Notes under the pieces: generated by a model
Told to the model about the DNA's origin: nothing
Seen by the model: the letters and a program-made list of their open reading frames with translations, nothing else
Databases searched by the model: none
Position numbers and translations under genes: made by a program
Assembly (NCBI RefSeq): GCF_001729485.1
Contig: NZ_CP017157.1
Coordinates: 7,874,001-7,938,000 of the forward strand
DNA length: 64,000 nt
Source of the DNA: Streptomyces lydicus
Lineage (GTDB): Bacteria > Actinomycetota > Actinomycetes > Streptomycetales > Streptomycetaceae
Direction: 5' to 3'
Part shown: piece by piece, positions 43,314-52,627 of the stretch
How positions within the stretch are numbered: the first letter of the stretch is position 1
How the letters are laid out: the number at the start of each line of letters is the position of its first letter

Positions 43314-44822
43314 TCACGCCACCAAGGGGCGGTCCGTCGGGGAGACCGGGGACGGGAGGGTGGTGCGGCCGGTCAGGTAGCGGTCGGTGGCCGCTGCGGC
43401 GGCGCGGCCCTCGGCTATGGCCCACACGACCAGGGACTGGCCGCGGCCCGCGTCCCCCGCGACGAAGATCCCGTCCGGTGCGGCCGGGCGGGCCGGTCCG
43501 GGGCGCTCCTGCCGTACGGCCGCGAAGCCGGTGTCGCGGGCGAAGTTGCCGCGGGCGTCCAGGGTGAGGCCGAGCTGTTCGACCAGGCCGCTGTCCCGTC
43601 GGGGGCCCGAGAAGCCGAGCGCCAGGAGGACCAGCTCGGCGGGGAGCACCCGCTCGGTGCCGGGCCGGGGGCGTCTGGCGGTGGGTTCCACCTCGGTCAG
43701 GTGGAGGGCGCGTACGCGGTCGTCCGCGTCCCCTTCGAAGCGGAGGGTGGCGGAGGAGAACAGCCGCGGGTCCGTGCCCCCGCGGCCGCGTGCCTCTTCA
43801 TGGGCGTGGGAGATCCGGTAGACCTTGGGATACGTGGGCCAGGGCTCGGCTTCCCGGCGGGCGTCCCCCGGCTCCGGGTTGATGTCCAGCTGCAGGACGG
43901 ACGCCGCGCCCTGGCGCAGGGCGGTGCCCAGGCAGTCCGAGCCGGTGTCCCCGCCGCCGACGATCACCACGTGCCGGCCCTCGGCGCTGAGGGGGGACGC
44001 GGGGTAGTCGCCCTCGCCGGCCCTGTTGGAGAGCGTCAGATAGCCCATGGCCTGATGGATGCCGTACAGCTCGCGGCCCGGTACGGGAAGCTCGCGCTGC
44101 TCCATCGCCCCGACGGCGAGGATCACCGCGTCGTGGCGCCTTCTGAGGTCGGTGGCGTCGAGGTCGGGGCCGATGTCCACACCTGTGCGGAACTTGGTGC
44201 CCTCCGCCCGCATCTGCTCGATGCGCCGGTCCAGGTGCCACTTCTCCATCTTGAACGCGGGGATGCCGTAGCGCAGCAGCCCGCCGAGGCGGTCCGCGCG
44301 CTCGTAGACGGCGACGGTGTGACCGGCCCGGGTCAGCTGCTGCGCCGCGGCGAGCCCTGCGGGGCCCGAGCCGACGACGGCGACGGTCTTCCCGCTGAGC
44401 CGGTCCGGCGGCCGCGGTGACGCGTACCCGCGCTCCCAGCTCTCGTCGGCGATGGCCTGCTCGACGTTCTTGATCGTCACCGGGTCGGCGTTGAGGGCCA
44501 GTACGCAGGCGTCCTCACACGGCGCCGGGCACAACCGCCCGGTGAACTCCGGGAAGTTGTTGGTCGCGTGCAGCCGCTCGGACGCGGCCCGCCAGTTTCC
44601 CCGCGACGCGTACGCGTTCCATTCGGGGATGAGGTTCCCCAGCGGGCAGCCGCTGTGGCAGAACGGGATGCCGCAGTCCATGCAGCGCCCCGCCTGCTCG
44701 GAGACCAGCGGCAGCAGCGCCTGCCCCGCGTAGACCTCGTCCCAGTCGTTCAGGCGCTCCTCGACGGGGCGGGCCGGCACGGGCCGACGAGGGCGCTTCA
44801 GGAAGCCGTACGGGTCGGTCAT
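43314..44822 (-). CDS. gltD: glutamate synthase small subunit (GltD-like)
   Basis: A 502-residue FAD/NADPH oxidoreductase. The N-terminal iron-sulfur region has CMDCGIPFCHSGCPLGN and CPAPCEDAC, the cysteines for 4Fe-4S clusters. The first dinucleotide fold has VAVVGSGPAGLAAA for FAD; a second has VIVGGGDTGSDCLG for NADPH. GltD passes electrons to the large subunit, which forms glutamate from glutamine and 2-oxoglutarate. No gltB is adjacent, so this may be a paralogue that serves another enzyme. The ATG at 44822 has GGAGG upstream. Full length for the family. Confidence 0.85.
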   Translation of the reverse strand: MTDPYGFLKRPRRPVPARPVEERLNDWDEVYAGQALLPLVSEQAGRCMDCGIPFCHSGCPLGNLIPEWNAYASRGNWRAASERLHATNNFPEFTGRLCPAPCEDACVLALNADPVTIKNVEQAIADESWERGYASPRPPDRLSGKTVAVVGSGPAGLAAAQQLTRAGHTVAVYERADRLGGLLRYGIPAFKMEKWHLDRRIEQMRAEGTKFRTGVDIGPDLDATDLRRRHDAVILAVGAMEQRELPVPGRELYGIHQAMGYLTLSNRAGEGDYPASPLSAEGRHVVIVGGGDTGSDCLGTALRQGAASVLQLDINPEPGDARREAEPWPTYPKVYRISHAHEEARGRGGTDPRLFSSATLRFEGDADDRVRALHLTEVEPTARRPRPGTERVLPAELVLLALGFSGPRRDSGLVEQLGLTLDARGNFARDTGFAAVRQERPGPARPAAPDGIFVAGDAGRGQSLVVWAIAEGRAAAAATDRYLTGRTTLPSPVSPTDRPLVA

Positions 44823-45393
44823 GCGCCGCCTCCAGCGCTACAAACAGTGCAAATACGGCATCTCGCACAGCCTACGCCTGCCGTGTCCGCGTTTCACCGG
44901 GCCGGTGGACCGCAAGGGGCGACTCGGGCGGAGGGTGACCATTCGATTGCGTATCGTCATCTTGCGAGGGGGGCTGCGGGTCGCTCCGGACGCCTTGCTG
45001 TGTGCTCGCCGGCTTGTTCTTTTGCGGGAATGGAGAGAGCGAAATGATCATTTTCGAAAGGAGTGATCCCCGGCCCGAAACGTCGGTTCGCGACCCGGCC
45101 ATCGGCACCGAGACGCTCATGCGTTCTCACCCGCACAGAGTCCCCTCGCAGCTAGCGTCACGCTGTCGACTTCGCTACCGTTCTGGGATGTTCACCGTCG
45201 GTCTGCTTCATCCGGTGACTGTCACAATTGCGCCACTACGCCCGCACGTTCCCCGCCAGTGCGCCGGAGCGGGCCAGGGACTGTCCGGAACGAAGCATTC
45301 CGCTGCCGGCCCACCAGGACGCGTCGATCCCCGCCACTACCCTCAGAAGTGCGAAGTGGAGATGCACCCCGAGCGAAGGAGTGGAATCGAGCA
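44823..45393. other. divergent intergenic stretch between gltD and HIT gene
   Basis: 570 bases without a supported gene. It must carry promoters for gltD (leftward) and the HIT gene (rightward). A/T-richer patches near 44843-44865 and 45040-45062 are candidate promoter areas. Confidence 0.4.
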
Positions 45394-46026
45394 ATGAGTC
45401 CTCAAGCGCTGGTTCTTGAAAACCTGTTCACCGGATCGCGACGAATCAGCTTTGCCTCGGTGCGGAATTCGTTAGGACTCAGATTGTCTCTCTTCTCGCA
45501 ATGGCTGACCCGCTGGACACGGCCCAAGGCCGACGGAAAGGATGCCCGGCGCTCCGCAGGGGAATCCCCGGACGGCGCGGCGTGCATCTTCTGCCAGCCG
45601 CATCGGCCCGAGGTCAACCAGGTCATGGAGGAGAACAAGACCTGTTACGTGCGGTACGACAACTTCCCGGCCGCCGCCGGCCATGTGGAAGTGGTCCCGA
45701 AGCGCCACGTCGAGTCGTTCTTCGGGCTGACACCGAGGGAGCTCAAGGACGCCTACGCCCTCATCCTGACCGCGCAGGAGCGCCTCACCGAGAAGCACGG
45801 CCCCGACGGGTACACCATCGGCATCAACGAGGGCCGTGCGGCCGGCCGGACCGTTGACCACCTGCACATCCACCTGATCCCGCGGCACTTCGGTGATGTG
45901 CCGGACCCGCGCGGCGGTATCAGGCGCGCGGTCCCGAACTGTGACCCTGACGCGTGGGCCGAGGAGCCCGAGGACCCGGAGGCCGCCTTCAAGGCGCTGA
46001 CCGAGGCACAGGCCGGCCGCCGTTAG
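45394..46026 (+). CDS. HIT (histidine triad) nucleotide-binding protein
   Basis: A 210-residue protein. Residues of about 60-200 form a HIT domain: CIFCQ zinc-type pair, NFPAAAGHVEVVPKRHVESFF, and the catalytic triad in DHLHIHLIPRH (His-x-His-x-His). HIT proteins hydrolyse or transfer nucleotidyl groups. An extra 50-residue basic N-terminus precedes the domain. The ATG at 45394 has a GAAGGAG site about a dozen bases upstream; codons upstream of it in the same frame are not supported. Faces a leftward cluster of nucleotide enzymes. Confidence 0.82.
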   Translation: MSPQALVLENLFTGSRRISFASVRNSLGLRLSLFSQWLTRWTRPKADGKDARRSAGESPDGAACIFCQPHRPEVNQVMEENKTCYVRYDNFPAAAGHVEVVPKRHVESFFGLTPRELKDAYALILTAQERLTEKHGPDGYTIGINEGRAAGRTVDHLHIHLIPRHFGDVPDPRGGIRRAVPNCDPDAWAEEPEDPEAAFKALTEAQAGRR

Positions 46027-46059
46027 GGGCCCGCGCCCCGACCGCCGGCCGCCGGCGGG

Positions 46060-46827
46060 TCACAGGTGGTCGAGGTCGTCGTGGCCGAGCCGGGAGCAGA
46101 GGGAATTGACCTCGTGCCAGAAGTCGTCCACGTTCATGGAGTCGTGGCCGTGCCGGGCGTCGATGCTGACGCACCCGATGAAGTCCCCGCCGCCTCCCCT
46201 GATGGGGCTGGCGAAGACGGCTCCACGATGAGCGACCCGCTGGAAGTCGGTCCAGGTGAAACCCATGACGGCGTCGGCGCCCTCCCGGTCCCGATGGGCG
46301 TCGAACGTCGCCTGGTCGGTTAACCGGCTCGCCAATTCCTGTACGTCGATGGACACTTCCTCATTGCGCTTCCAGCACAGGCCCACCACTCCCACGCCCT
46401 TCGTCGGCGCGAAGGACCTGGTGGTCGGGGTGCTGCCGAGGCGGTACGTCGCCGCCCGCTGCAGATATCCGTGCAGCGGGTGGCGCAAGGACCTGCGGAT
46501 CCGCCAGATGTGCAGCCCGAGGTCACCGGTCTCGATGGGCGGCTGGGCCTGCCTGGCCACCGCGAGCATTTTCCCGAAGTGCGTCAGTACCTGCTGACGG
46601 ACCGCCGACCTGCGTTCCACCTTTTTCCGGCCCGCGTACGACTGGAACGGGGTGAAGGCACCGAATACACCGATCACGCAGATGAGCCCGAGCAGAGCAT
46701 AGGGCCGGTCATCCAGCACATCGGTCCAGACCTTTTTGCTGGGGAAATCGTACTGGCGAGCCACCATGCCGATCGTCGCCACGAGCAGGATGGAACGGTC
46801 CATGAGCTTGGCGGTCAGCGATCTCAT
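46060..46827 (-). CDS. membrane-anchored protein with GAF-like cytoplasmic domain
   Basis: A 255-residue protein. Two membrane segments (SILLVATIGMVA and YALLGLICVIGVFGAF) are followed by a basic linker and a domain of about 150 residues with KGVGVVGLCWKRNEEV and the closing strand GGGDFIGCVSIDARHG, which is how GAF-type sensor domains read. Start unclear; ATG 46803 is an alternative. It lies downstream of the ThiL-like and CMP-kinase-like genes on the same strand, convergent with the HIT gene. Confidence 0.5.
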   Translation of the reverse strand: MRSLTAKLMDRSILLVATIGMVARQYDFPSKKVWTDVLDDRPYALLGLICVIGVFGAFTPFQSYAGRKKVERRSAVRQQVLTHFGKMLAVARQAQPPIETGDLGLHIWRIRRSLRHPLHGYLQRAATYRLGSTPTTRSFAPTKGVGVVGLCWKRNEEVSIDVQELASRLTDQATFDAHRDREGADAVMGFTWTDFQRVAHRGAVFASPIRGGGGDFIGCVSIDARHGHDSMNVDDFWHEVNSLCSRLGHDDLDHL

Positions 46828-46937
46828 TTGGCTATTGTATTGAGGGCAGCCGGTGGCTCACCAGTACTTCACAAAAACCTCGCAGCGGCCAGGAAGTGGC
46901 TACTGAATAGTAATTCGCCGAGACGAACCGCCGGAAC

Positions 46938-48038
46938 TCAGGCGTCCGGGGAACTCGCGGCCAGCAGGCTGATGTCGGATTTCTGATGTTTCCACGCCAC
47001 GCCGGGCAGCGGCCGGGAGGTCCCGTTGTGCACCGCTTCTGCTTCTTCCTTCTCTGTCGCCTCACCAATCACATGGAAATCCAGCCCGGAGGCGGTGAAG
47101 CTTTCCCGGCAGGCGGCGAGATCGTCGGGGGCGACGGTGAATGCCAATTGGAAGTCGGAGGAGGCGCTCATCGCCAGGGCCAGCGGCTCGACGTTCATCA
47201 GCTCCGCCACGGCGCGCACCGCGGGGTCGATGGGCACGTCCTGCTCGACGACGCGGAAGCCCACCCCGCCGGCCTGCATGAGCTGCTCGACGGTGGCCTT
47301 GAGCCCGTCCGAGGTGTCCTGGCAGGCGGTGGCGTACGGCTTGCGGGACAGGAGCTGCCCCTCGGCCACCCGGGCCCGCGGCCGCTTCCAGCTGTCCAGC
47401 AGACGCTGCTCGGCCGCTTCCGGGAGCCTACCGGCGAAGGATTCGCGCTTGGGGAAATACGCCACCGCGGCACCCAGCAAACCGCAGGGGCCGGTGATGC
47501 AGAGCAGGTCTCCCGGGCGGGCGCCGTGCCGTCGCAGCACCTTTCCGGGCGGACAGACGCCCAGCGCGGTACCGGCGAGGATGAGGCGCTCCGCGTTGCC
47601 GATGTCGCCGCCGACATTGAGCGTGCCGAAATCCGTACACGCCTGGTGGATGCCGGCCATCACCTGGCGGAAGCCCGCGTCGTCCAGCTCGTGGGGATAG
47701 CGGATGACGCTCAGCAGGCCGATCGGGGTGGCGCCCATGGCGGCGACGTCGCTGATGTTCGCGGCGGCGAGGTAGTAGCCGATGTCGAAGTCGGACAGCA
47801 GGCCCATTTCGTGCAGGATGAATTTGGGTCCGCGAATGTAGTCCGACCCGACGACGAGTGACATCGGCGAACCGATGTCGTACACCGCGCAGTCGTCCCG
47901 GGCATCGGCCCCGGCGGACAGCTGGACGTCTAATCCGTCCGTGCCCACGAGGGCGCCGGACTGACCGCTGAGGAACTCACTGACGAGCTGACGCACCCGC
48001 GTCGGCTCGTCCGAGTACACGGCTTCGGGGAGATTCAC
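46938..48038 (-). CDS. ThiL/AIR-synthase-like ATP-dependent enzyme
   Basis: A 366-residue protein of the PurM/ThiL/HypE/SelD superfamily, closest by motif to thiamine-monophosphate kinase: DARDDCAVYD near 47, NISDVAAMGATPIGL near 94, LNVGGDIGNAERLILAGTALG near 140, and DTSDGL near 240. ThiL has a GDDAAV motif and a conserved GGDT; here RDDCAV and GGDI differ, so the substrate may differ. The start GTG at 48038 overlaps the upstream stop as GTGA, so it is co-translated with the CMP-kinase-like gene. That partnership is not typical for thiamine biosynthesis. Confidence 0.75.
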   Translation of the reverse strand: MNLPEAVYSDEPTRVRQLVSEFLSGQSGALVGTDGLDVQLSAGADARDDCAVYDIGSPMSLVVGSDYIRGPKFILHEMGLLSDFDIGYYLAAANISDVAAMGATPIGLLSVIRYPHELDDAGFRQVMAGIHQACTDFGTLNVGGDIGNAERLILAGTALGVCPPGKVLRRHGARPGDLLCITGPCGLLGAAVAYFPKRESFAGRLPEAAEQRLLDSWKRPRARVAEGQLLSRKPYATACQDTSDGLKATVEQLMQAGGVGFRVVEQDVPIDPAVRAVAELMNVEPLALAMSASSDFQLAFTVAPDDLAACRESFTASGLDFHVIGEATEKEEAEAVHNGTSRPLPGVAWKHQKSDISLLAASSPDA

Positions 48039-48736
48039 GAATTATTTGCCTTTCCTTGTCGTACGGGCCGGGGTGCGGAAAATTTCCGCAGCCCGTGCAG
48101 GGCGGCGGCGAATACCGCCGAAGCCGGGAGGTAGGTGGTGGGGATTTCGAGGGATTTCGGCAGCGCCCGGACGGCGGCCCGGTTCTCGACGTCGCGTTCC
48201 GTGGCCGGCCCGACCGTCACCGAGCGGTCCCGCATGTCTCGGTACTGGGCCCGGCGGCGCTCCCTGCGGACGGCCAGGCTCGCGGTCAGGTAGATGCGCA
48301 GGTCGGCGTCGGGCAGCAGGGTGACCGCCACGTCCCGGCCCACCACCACGATGTCGCCGTACCGCTCCGTGACGTCCTGGTGCAGGCGCAGGATCGCCTG
48401 CCGCCAACCCGGGTCCCTGGCCACCGACTTCAGGTTGTCGTCCAGGGACGCGTCCCAGATCTTCCCGGTGATGTCCTCGCCGCGGAGGAAGATCCCGTGC
48501 CGCTGCGCCGGCTCGTCCGCCCCCGGCGCGCGGTACACCTCGGGCCGGTGGTCGAGCACGGCGGCCAGGTCGTCGCGCAGGGTCTCCGCGGACTCGCGGG
48601 TCAGCGCGTAGGCCAGGCTCCGGTACGTCAGCCCGGTGTCCAGGAAGGCCAGCCCCAGGGCTTGGGACAGGCCCTGGGCCAGCGTGGACTTGCCACTGGC
48701 GGTGGGCCCGTCGATAGAAATTGCGACACGCGGCAC
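48035..48736 (-). CDS. cytidylate kinase-like protein
   Basis: A 233-residue P-loop kinase: DGPTASGKSTLAQGL (Walker A), DTGLTYRSLAYAL (in Cmk usually DTGAMYR), IVVVGRDVAVTLLPDADLRIYLTAS (in Cmk usually GRDIGT) and RRERRRAQYRD. The motif set is that of CMP/dCMP kinases, with changes at nucleotide-contacting places, so it may act on another nucleotide or conjugate. The genome's housekeeping cmk would be expected elsewhere. GTG start with GAGGG upstream. Overlaps the ThiL-like gene by four bases. Confidence 0.75.
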   Translation of the reverse strand: MPRVAISIDGPTASGKSTLAQGLSQALGLAFLDTGLTYRSLAYALTRESAETLRDDLAAVLDHRPEVYRAPGADEPAQRHGIFLRGEDITGKIWDASLDDNLKSVARDPGWRQAILRLHQDVTERYGDIVVVGRDVAVTLLPDADLRIYLTASLAVRRERRRAQYRDMRDRSVTVGPATERDVENRAAVRALPKSLEIPTTYLPASAVFAAALHGLRKFSAPRPVRQGKANNS

Positions 48737-48776
48737 GAGCCGCCCTCCACACGTCTTGAGAATGGATTACCCCGGA

Positions 48777-49451
48777 TCACCTCGGGCCGTCCAGAATCGA
48801 CCGCCACCCGCTGGTGCGTGCGACGGTTTCCCGGAGCAGCTCCTTGCGGACCACCAACGCGTAATCGAATAAGGGGTCCGGAATTCCGAGTACCTGGCCC
48901 ACTATAGAGCGAAGGTATTGACTGCGCATCGGGCGTTGCCCGTCGTATACGTAATATTTTCCGGGCCGGCCGCAGAGGAAGTACGGAGTGCCGCCGTAAG
49001 GGGCGAGCTGTTTCAGGTCCGTCAGGGCGGACCGGGGAAGTCCGTCCGCCGTGATGAGGGAATTCACCTGGTTTCCGTCGACGGGCATCAGGTGCCAGTG
49101 GGCGTGCGAGATGCAGGCGCTGGCCTTCATGGCGGCGGAGGATCCGTGTTCGAGCACCGTGAGCCTGCCGAAGGTCGCCCGGTACAGGGCGCCCACGCTT
49201 TCCAGTACGCCTGCCAGCTCGACGCCGCGCTCCTCGATCAGCTGGGCGAAGCTGAGGTAGTGCTCGACGGGGAGCAGCAGCAGATGGCCGACGGAAAGGG
49301 GTGACAGGTCGGCAATCAGACGGAACCCGTTCGTCTCCCAGATGACGCGGCTTCGTGGCTCTCCTTCATAGACCAGGGAGAATGTGCTCTCCTGAGCGCC
49401 GGCGATCTCTTCGCAAAAGTCAGCGCCCGCGCACCGGAGATCACGAAGCAT
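48777..49451 (-). CDS. second HIT-like protein, first gene of the nucleotide cluster
   Basis: A 224-residue protein. FRLIADLSPLSVGHLLLLPVEHYLSF is the HIT fold's front half, and CISHAHWHLMPV gives the His triad (HAHWHL). The spacing and aromatic residue within the triad differ from the HIT gene at 45394. The ATG at 49451 is chosen because GAGGGGTGG lies just upstream; the frame is open to 49649. It lies 40 bases upstream of the CMP-kinase-like gene on the same strand, so a three- or four-gene operon is likely. Confidence 0.72.
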   Translation of the reverse strand: MLRDLRCAGADFCEEIAGAQESTFSLVYEGEPRSRVIWETNGFRLIADLSPLSVGHLLLLPVEHYLSFAQLIEERGVELAGVLESVGALYRATFGRLTVLEHGSSAAMKASACISHAHWHLMPVDGNQVNSLITADGLPRSALTDLKQLAPYGGTPYFLCGRPGKYYVYDGQRPMRSQYLRSIVGQVLGIPDPLFDYALVVRKELLRETVARTSGWRSILDGPR

Positions 49452-49707
49452 ATTCCACCCCTCACTCGATGGAGCAGCAGAGAGCATCACGCGGAAAGGA
49501 ATTTCCGCGGCTAATTTACCGGCTGCAACTCGCGGCGGACAAGCGAAACCGGCTCCTCCGTCACATGTGACCGAAATCGAAAGTCGCCGACTCTTAATGG
49601 CACGTCTTTTCCTGCGCAGATCGGCCCGGCGCGGTGGGAGCACGTACACGAGAGGGGCCGCTCAGTGGGTCTACCCGGTGGTAGACGGGAGCGGGGGCGG
49701 CGGGTGC

Positions 49708-52617
49708 TCAGTGGCCCGAACGCCCCCGTCCGGCCTCGGCGTTGATGCTGTCGAGCACGCCCGGGGTGTTCGCGCCGATGTCGATGAAGCTGCGCATGGC
49801 TGCCGCGAAGACGGTGAGCTTTCCCTGCTCGATGCCGCGGCGGCAGTCGGCACCGGCCTGCTTGCTGCGCTCGTGCAGCTTCGCCCACCGCGCCTGGGTC
49901 GCCGAGCGCGGGACCGGGAAGTACGCGGCGGTCTCCGTGGCGAGGTGTTCGAGGGCGACGCAGTGCGGACGGATGCGGGTGGCCGCGAATCCCCGGTCGG
50001 TGAGGGCCGCCTTGTCCTGCAGGGCCGAGAGGACGGCCAGCACCTCGGTCGTGAAGCGCGCCATCAGCCCGGTACCGCCGAGCCGGAGCCAGGCGTCGGT
50101 CTGTGCGGCGAGGACCTGGGGTGAGGGGGTGGGAAGCGCGGCGGTGGGGATCAGTTGCTGCTTGGTGAGTGAGGTGCGGCCGGTGCCCGCGTCCCTCGGG
50201 AGGCTCGTCGCGGTGGTGAGCGCGAGCACCGCGAGGCAGACCGTGCCGGCCACCGCGCGCCGCAGCACCAGCCGTTCCCGCCGGGGCGCGGGCCCGCCGG
50301 CCGGTGGGGAGGCCGCGGCGGTCCGGCGGCGCGGGCGCAGGGCCCCGCGCGCCGCCGTGCACAGGAGGGCGACGACGGCGGAGACGAAGATGCCCAGGCC
50401 GAGGACCAGCGGGAACAGCAGCTGGGTGGTCGGCCAGACCTTGGCGGGCGACCAGTGGCAGCTGGTGGCGAGCGTGTTCAGCGGGCCCAGACAGCCGTCG
50501 GCGGTGCCGAGGACGGCCGCACCGGCCAGGCCCAGCAACGCCGTTGTGCCCGCCGCGACCAGCGCGACGAGCAGCGCGAAGCGCCGGGTCGTCAGGCTGG
50601 TCAGGACGGCCGCGGCGAGCGTGCCGCAGACCAGGACGAGCAGCACGCACGCCAGGTGGACCAGCATGTACGTGCCGTAGCGCCGCTCCGGGGGCGGCTG
50701 CCAGGTGTGCATGACGGCCATCAGGGCGACCGTGCCCGCCCAGCACAGCGCGGTGCCCGCGGCGGTGGCGAGCAACACCCGGCGCAGCGGCGGCAGCAGC
50801 GGCCCGGAGAGCTCCGGGGCGGGGGCGCCGCGCAGCGCCCGGCGGGCCCACTCCGGTGCGCCGGTCGCCGGCCGCCGCGTCCAGGCGAGCAGCGGCAGCA
50901 GCCACAGCACCGCCGCGGCCCAGCCGATGAAGGGGTCCGTGCCGATCGGCAGGAGCAGCGGCAGCACCGCGGCGAATCCGGCGAGCACGTCGCGGTCCCC
51001 GGGGACGGCGCCCGGCAGATCGTGCAGCAGCGCGTCCCGGATACCGGTCCCGGAGTACGCCCAGCCCGTCGTGAAGGTGTGCCCGTCGGCCTGCCACCAG
51101 GCGTACCACAGGGCGAAGACCACCCAGATCGCGGCCAGCCCCAGGAGCATGGCGGGCCGGAGCGTGCGGCCGCGCCAGGAGCGCACCGACAGCTCGGCGA
51201 ACTGCGCCGTCCAGCACATGATTCCGACGCTGATGACGATCAGCACCGCGAGCGCCTCGGGGTGGTTGGGCAGCCACCGCGTGCTGCCGGAGGTGCTGCT
51301 CGTCAGCAGCTCGCCGACCGCGAGGCCGAGCCCGGTCCACCAGCCCGCGCGCAGCCCCGTGGGGATCCGGCCGCCGGTGAGCACCGCCCGCGCCACGCCC
51401 CGCCACACGGAGACGCCGGGGATCGCCGCGATCAGTCCCGCGAGCAGTGCCGTCAGCACCCGGAGCGCCCCGCCGGACCGGGGGCCGTCCAGCAGATCGG
51501 TCAGCTGGTCGCCGGCGATCGTCGCGGTGGCGCCGGCCACGAACAGGGTCAGGGCGTGCGGTGCGAAGAGTTCCCGGGGGTCGGTGAGCGCGGCCACCCG
51601 CCGGTCCCATGCCGGGTGGGTGCGCCACAGCGCGGTGAACGAGGCCAGCGCCCTCCGGGTCCGGCCGGGTGCGGCGGCCTTGCCGGGGCCGTGCGCGGCG
51701 GCGTGGTGCCAGCCCCGGGCGTCCGCTCCCCAGGCGAGGGCGTCGAGGTCGGCGTACGTCTCGCGGGTGCGCAGGATGTCGGCCCGGGCGAGGTAGACGA
51801 ACGCGATCATCACGCCCGACAGGATGAGTTCGTGCCCGGTGCCGAGGCGTTCCGCGGGGCCGAGGATCGCGGACGACGCGGAGTCCTTGAGGTCCTGCAC
51901 GATCCGGAACAGGTAGGCGGGGAGCACGGCGACGAGGAAGACCCGCCAGAGGGCGACCGTGGCGTAGGTGACGTCGATGTCGTGGTTGCGGAGGTGCGCG
52001 AGTTCGTGGAGGACCACCGCGCGGAAGCCCTCCGGGTCCCGGCGCCGGCGGGCGACCAGGCCGCCGTGCAGGCAGACGGTGTAGCGGCGCAGCCGTCCGA
52101 AGACCACCGCGCCGGCGGTGGCCGCGGCCGGTGCCACGACGAACCGAGGCGGGCGGGACAGCCCGGCGACGCCGACCAGTTCGTCCAGGAGCGGGCCTAA
52201 CTCCCCTTCGGGGTCGACGGCTCGCAGTGGTACGACGCGGCCGCGGCGGCCCTTCCAACGGGGCAGCAGCCAGTACACGGTGGCGGCCGCGAGCAGCAGG
52301 GCGGCGAGGACGGCGAGCGGTACCCATGCGGCGGCGGAGGGCACGTACCGGCTCAGGCAGGCCGGGTAGGCGTCGCCGGCGCGCACCGCGGCCAGGCCGA
52401 TGCCCAGATAGTCGCTCTCCGGGTCGGCGCCGGCCGCGAGTGCGCAGCCGACGCGGATGTTGCGCGGGTCGGCCAGCGCCTGGACGATCTCGGTCACGAT
52501 CGTGGCGCTGCTGGTCAGGAACAGCACCAGCAGCAGTGCGAAGCGCAGTCCGGTGCCGGCGCCGAGGACGCGCCCGTCGACGGGCGGGCGGGGCGGTGCG
52601 GCCGTGGTCCGGCTCAC
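49708..52617 (-). CDS. large polytopic M48-family metallopeptidase
   Basis: A 969-residue protein, far longer than the usual 300-residue M48 enzymes such as HtpX. Membrane helices near 22-50 and 95-118 precede the zinc site His204-Glu205-x-x-His208 (LHELAHLRNHD). Residues of about 210-760 hold some ten or more further helices, and residues of about 790-969 are soluble. M48 enzymes cleave membrane proteins. The GTG at 52617 has GGGAG upstream and follows the next gene's stop by 10 bases, so the two are an operon. Confidence 0.75.
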   Translation of the reverse strand: MSRTTAAPPRPPVDGRVLGAGTGLRFALLLVLFLTSSATIVTEIVQALADPRNIRVGCALAAGADPESDYLGIGLAAVRAGDAYPACLSRYVPSAAAWVPLAVLAALLLAAATVYWLLPRWKGRRGRVVPLRAVDPEGELGPLLDELVGVAGLSRPPRFVVAPAAATAGAVVFGRLRRYTVCLHGGLVARRRRDPEGFRAVVLHELAHLRNHDIDVTYATVALWRVFLVAVLPAYLFRIVQDLKDSASSAILGPAERLGTGHELILSGVMIAFVYLARADILRTRETYADLDALAWGADARGWHHAAAHGPGKAAAPGRTRRALASFTALWRTHPAWDRRVAALTDPRELFAPHALTLFVAGATATIAGDQLTDLLDGPRSGGALRVLTALLAGLIAAIPGVSVWRGVARAVLTGGRIPTGLRAGWWTGLGLAVGELLTSSTSGSTRWLPNHPEALAVLIVISVGIMCWTAQFAELSVRSWRGRTLRPAMLLGLAAIWVVFALWYAWWQADGHTFTTGWAYSGTGIRDALLHDLPGAVPGDRDVLAGFAAVLPLLLPIGTDPFIGWAAAVLWLLPLLAWTRRPATGAPEWARRALRGAPAPELSGPLLPPLRRVLLATAAGTALCWAGTVALMAVMHTWQPPPERRYGTYMLVHLACVLLVLVCGTLAAAVLTSLTTRRFALLVALVAAGTTALLGLAGAAVLGTADGCLGPLNTLATSCHWSPAKVWPTTQLLFPLVLGLGIFVSAVVALLCTAARGALRPRRRTAAASPPAGGPAPRRERLVLRRAVAGTVCLAVLALTTATSLPRDAGTGRTSLTKQQLIPTAALPTPSPQVLAAQTDAWLRLGGTGLMARFTTEVLAVLSALQDKAALTDRGFAATRIRPHCVALEHLATETAAYFPVPRSATQARWAKLHERSKQAGADCRRGIEQGKLTVFAAAMRSFIDIGANTPGVLDSINAEAGRGRSGH

Positions 52618-52627
52618 CTGTCGCTCC

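Noticed and set aside
40344..49451. One large secondary-metabolite cluster from Rieske gene to HIT genes
   Set aside because: Strands alternate, gaps are long, and there is no scaffold-building enzyme, so a single cluster is not supported.
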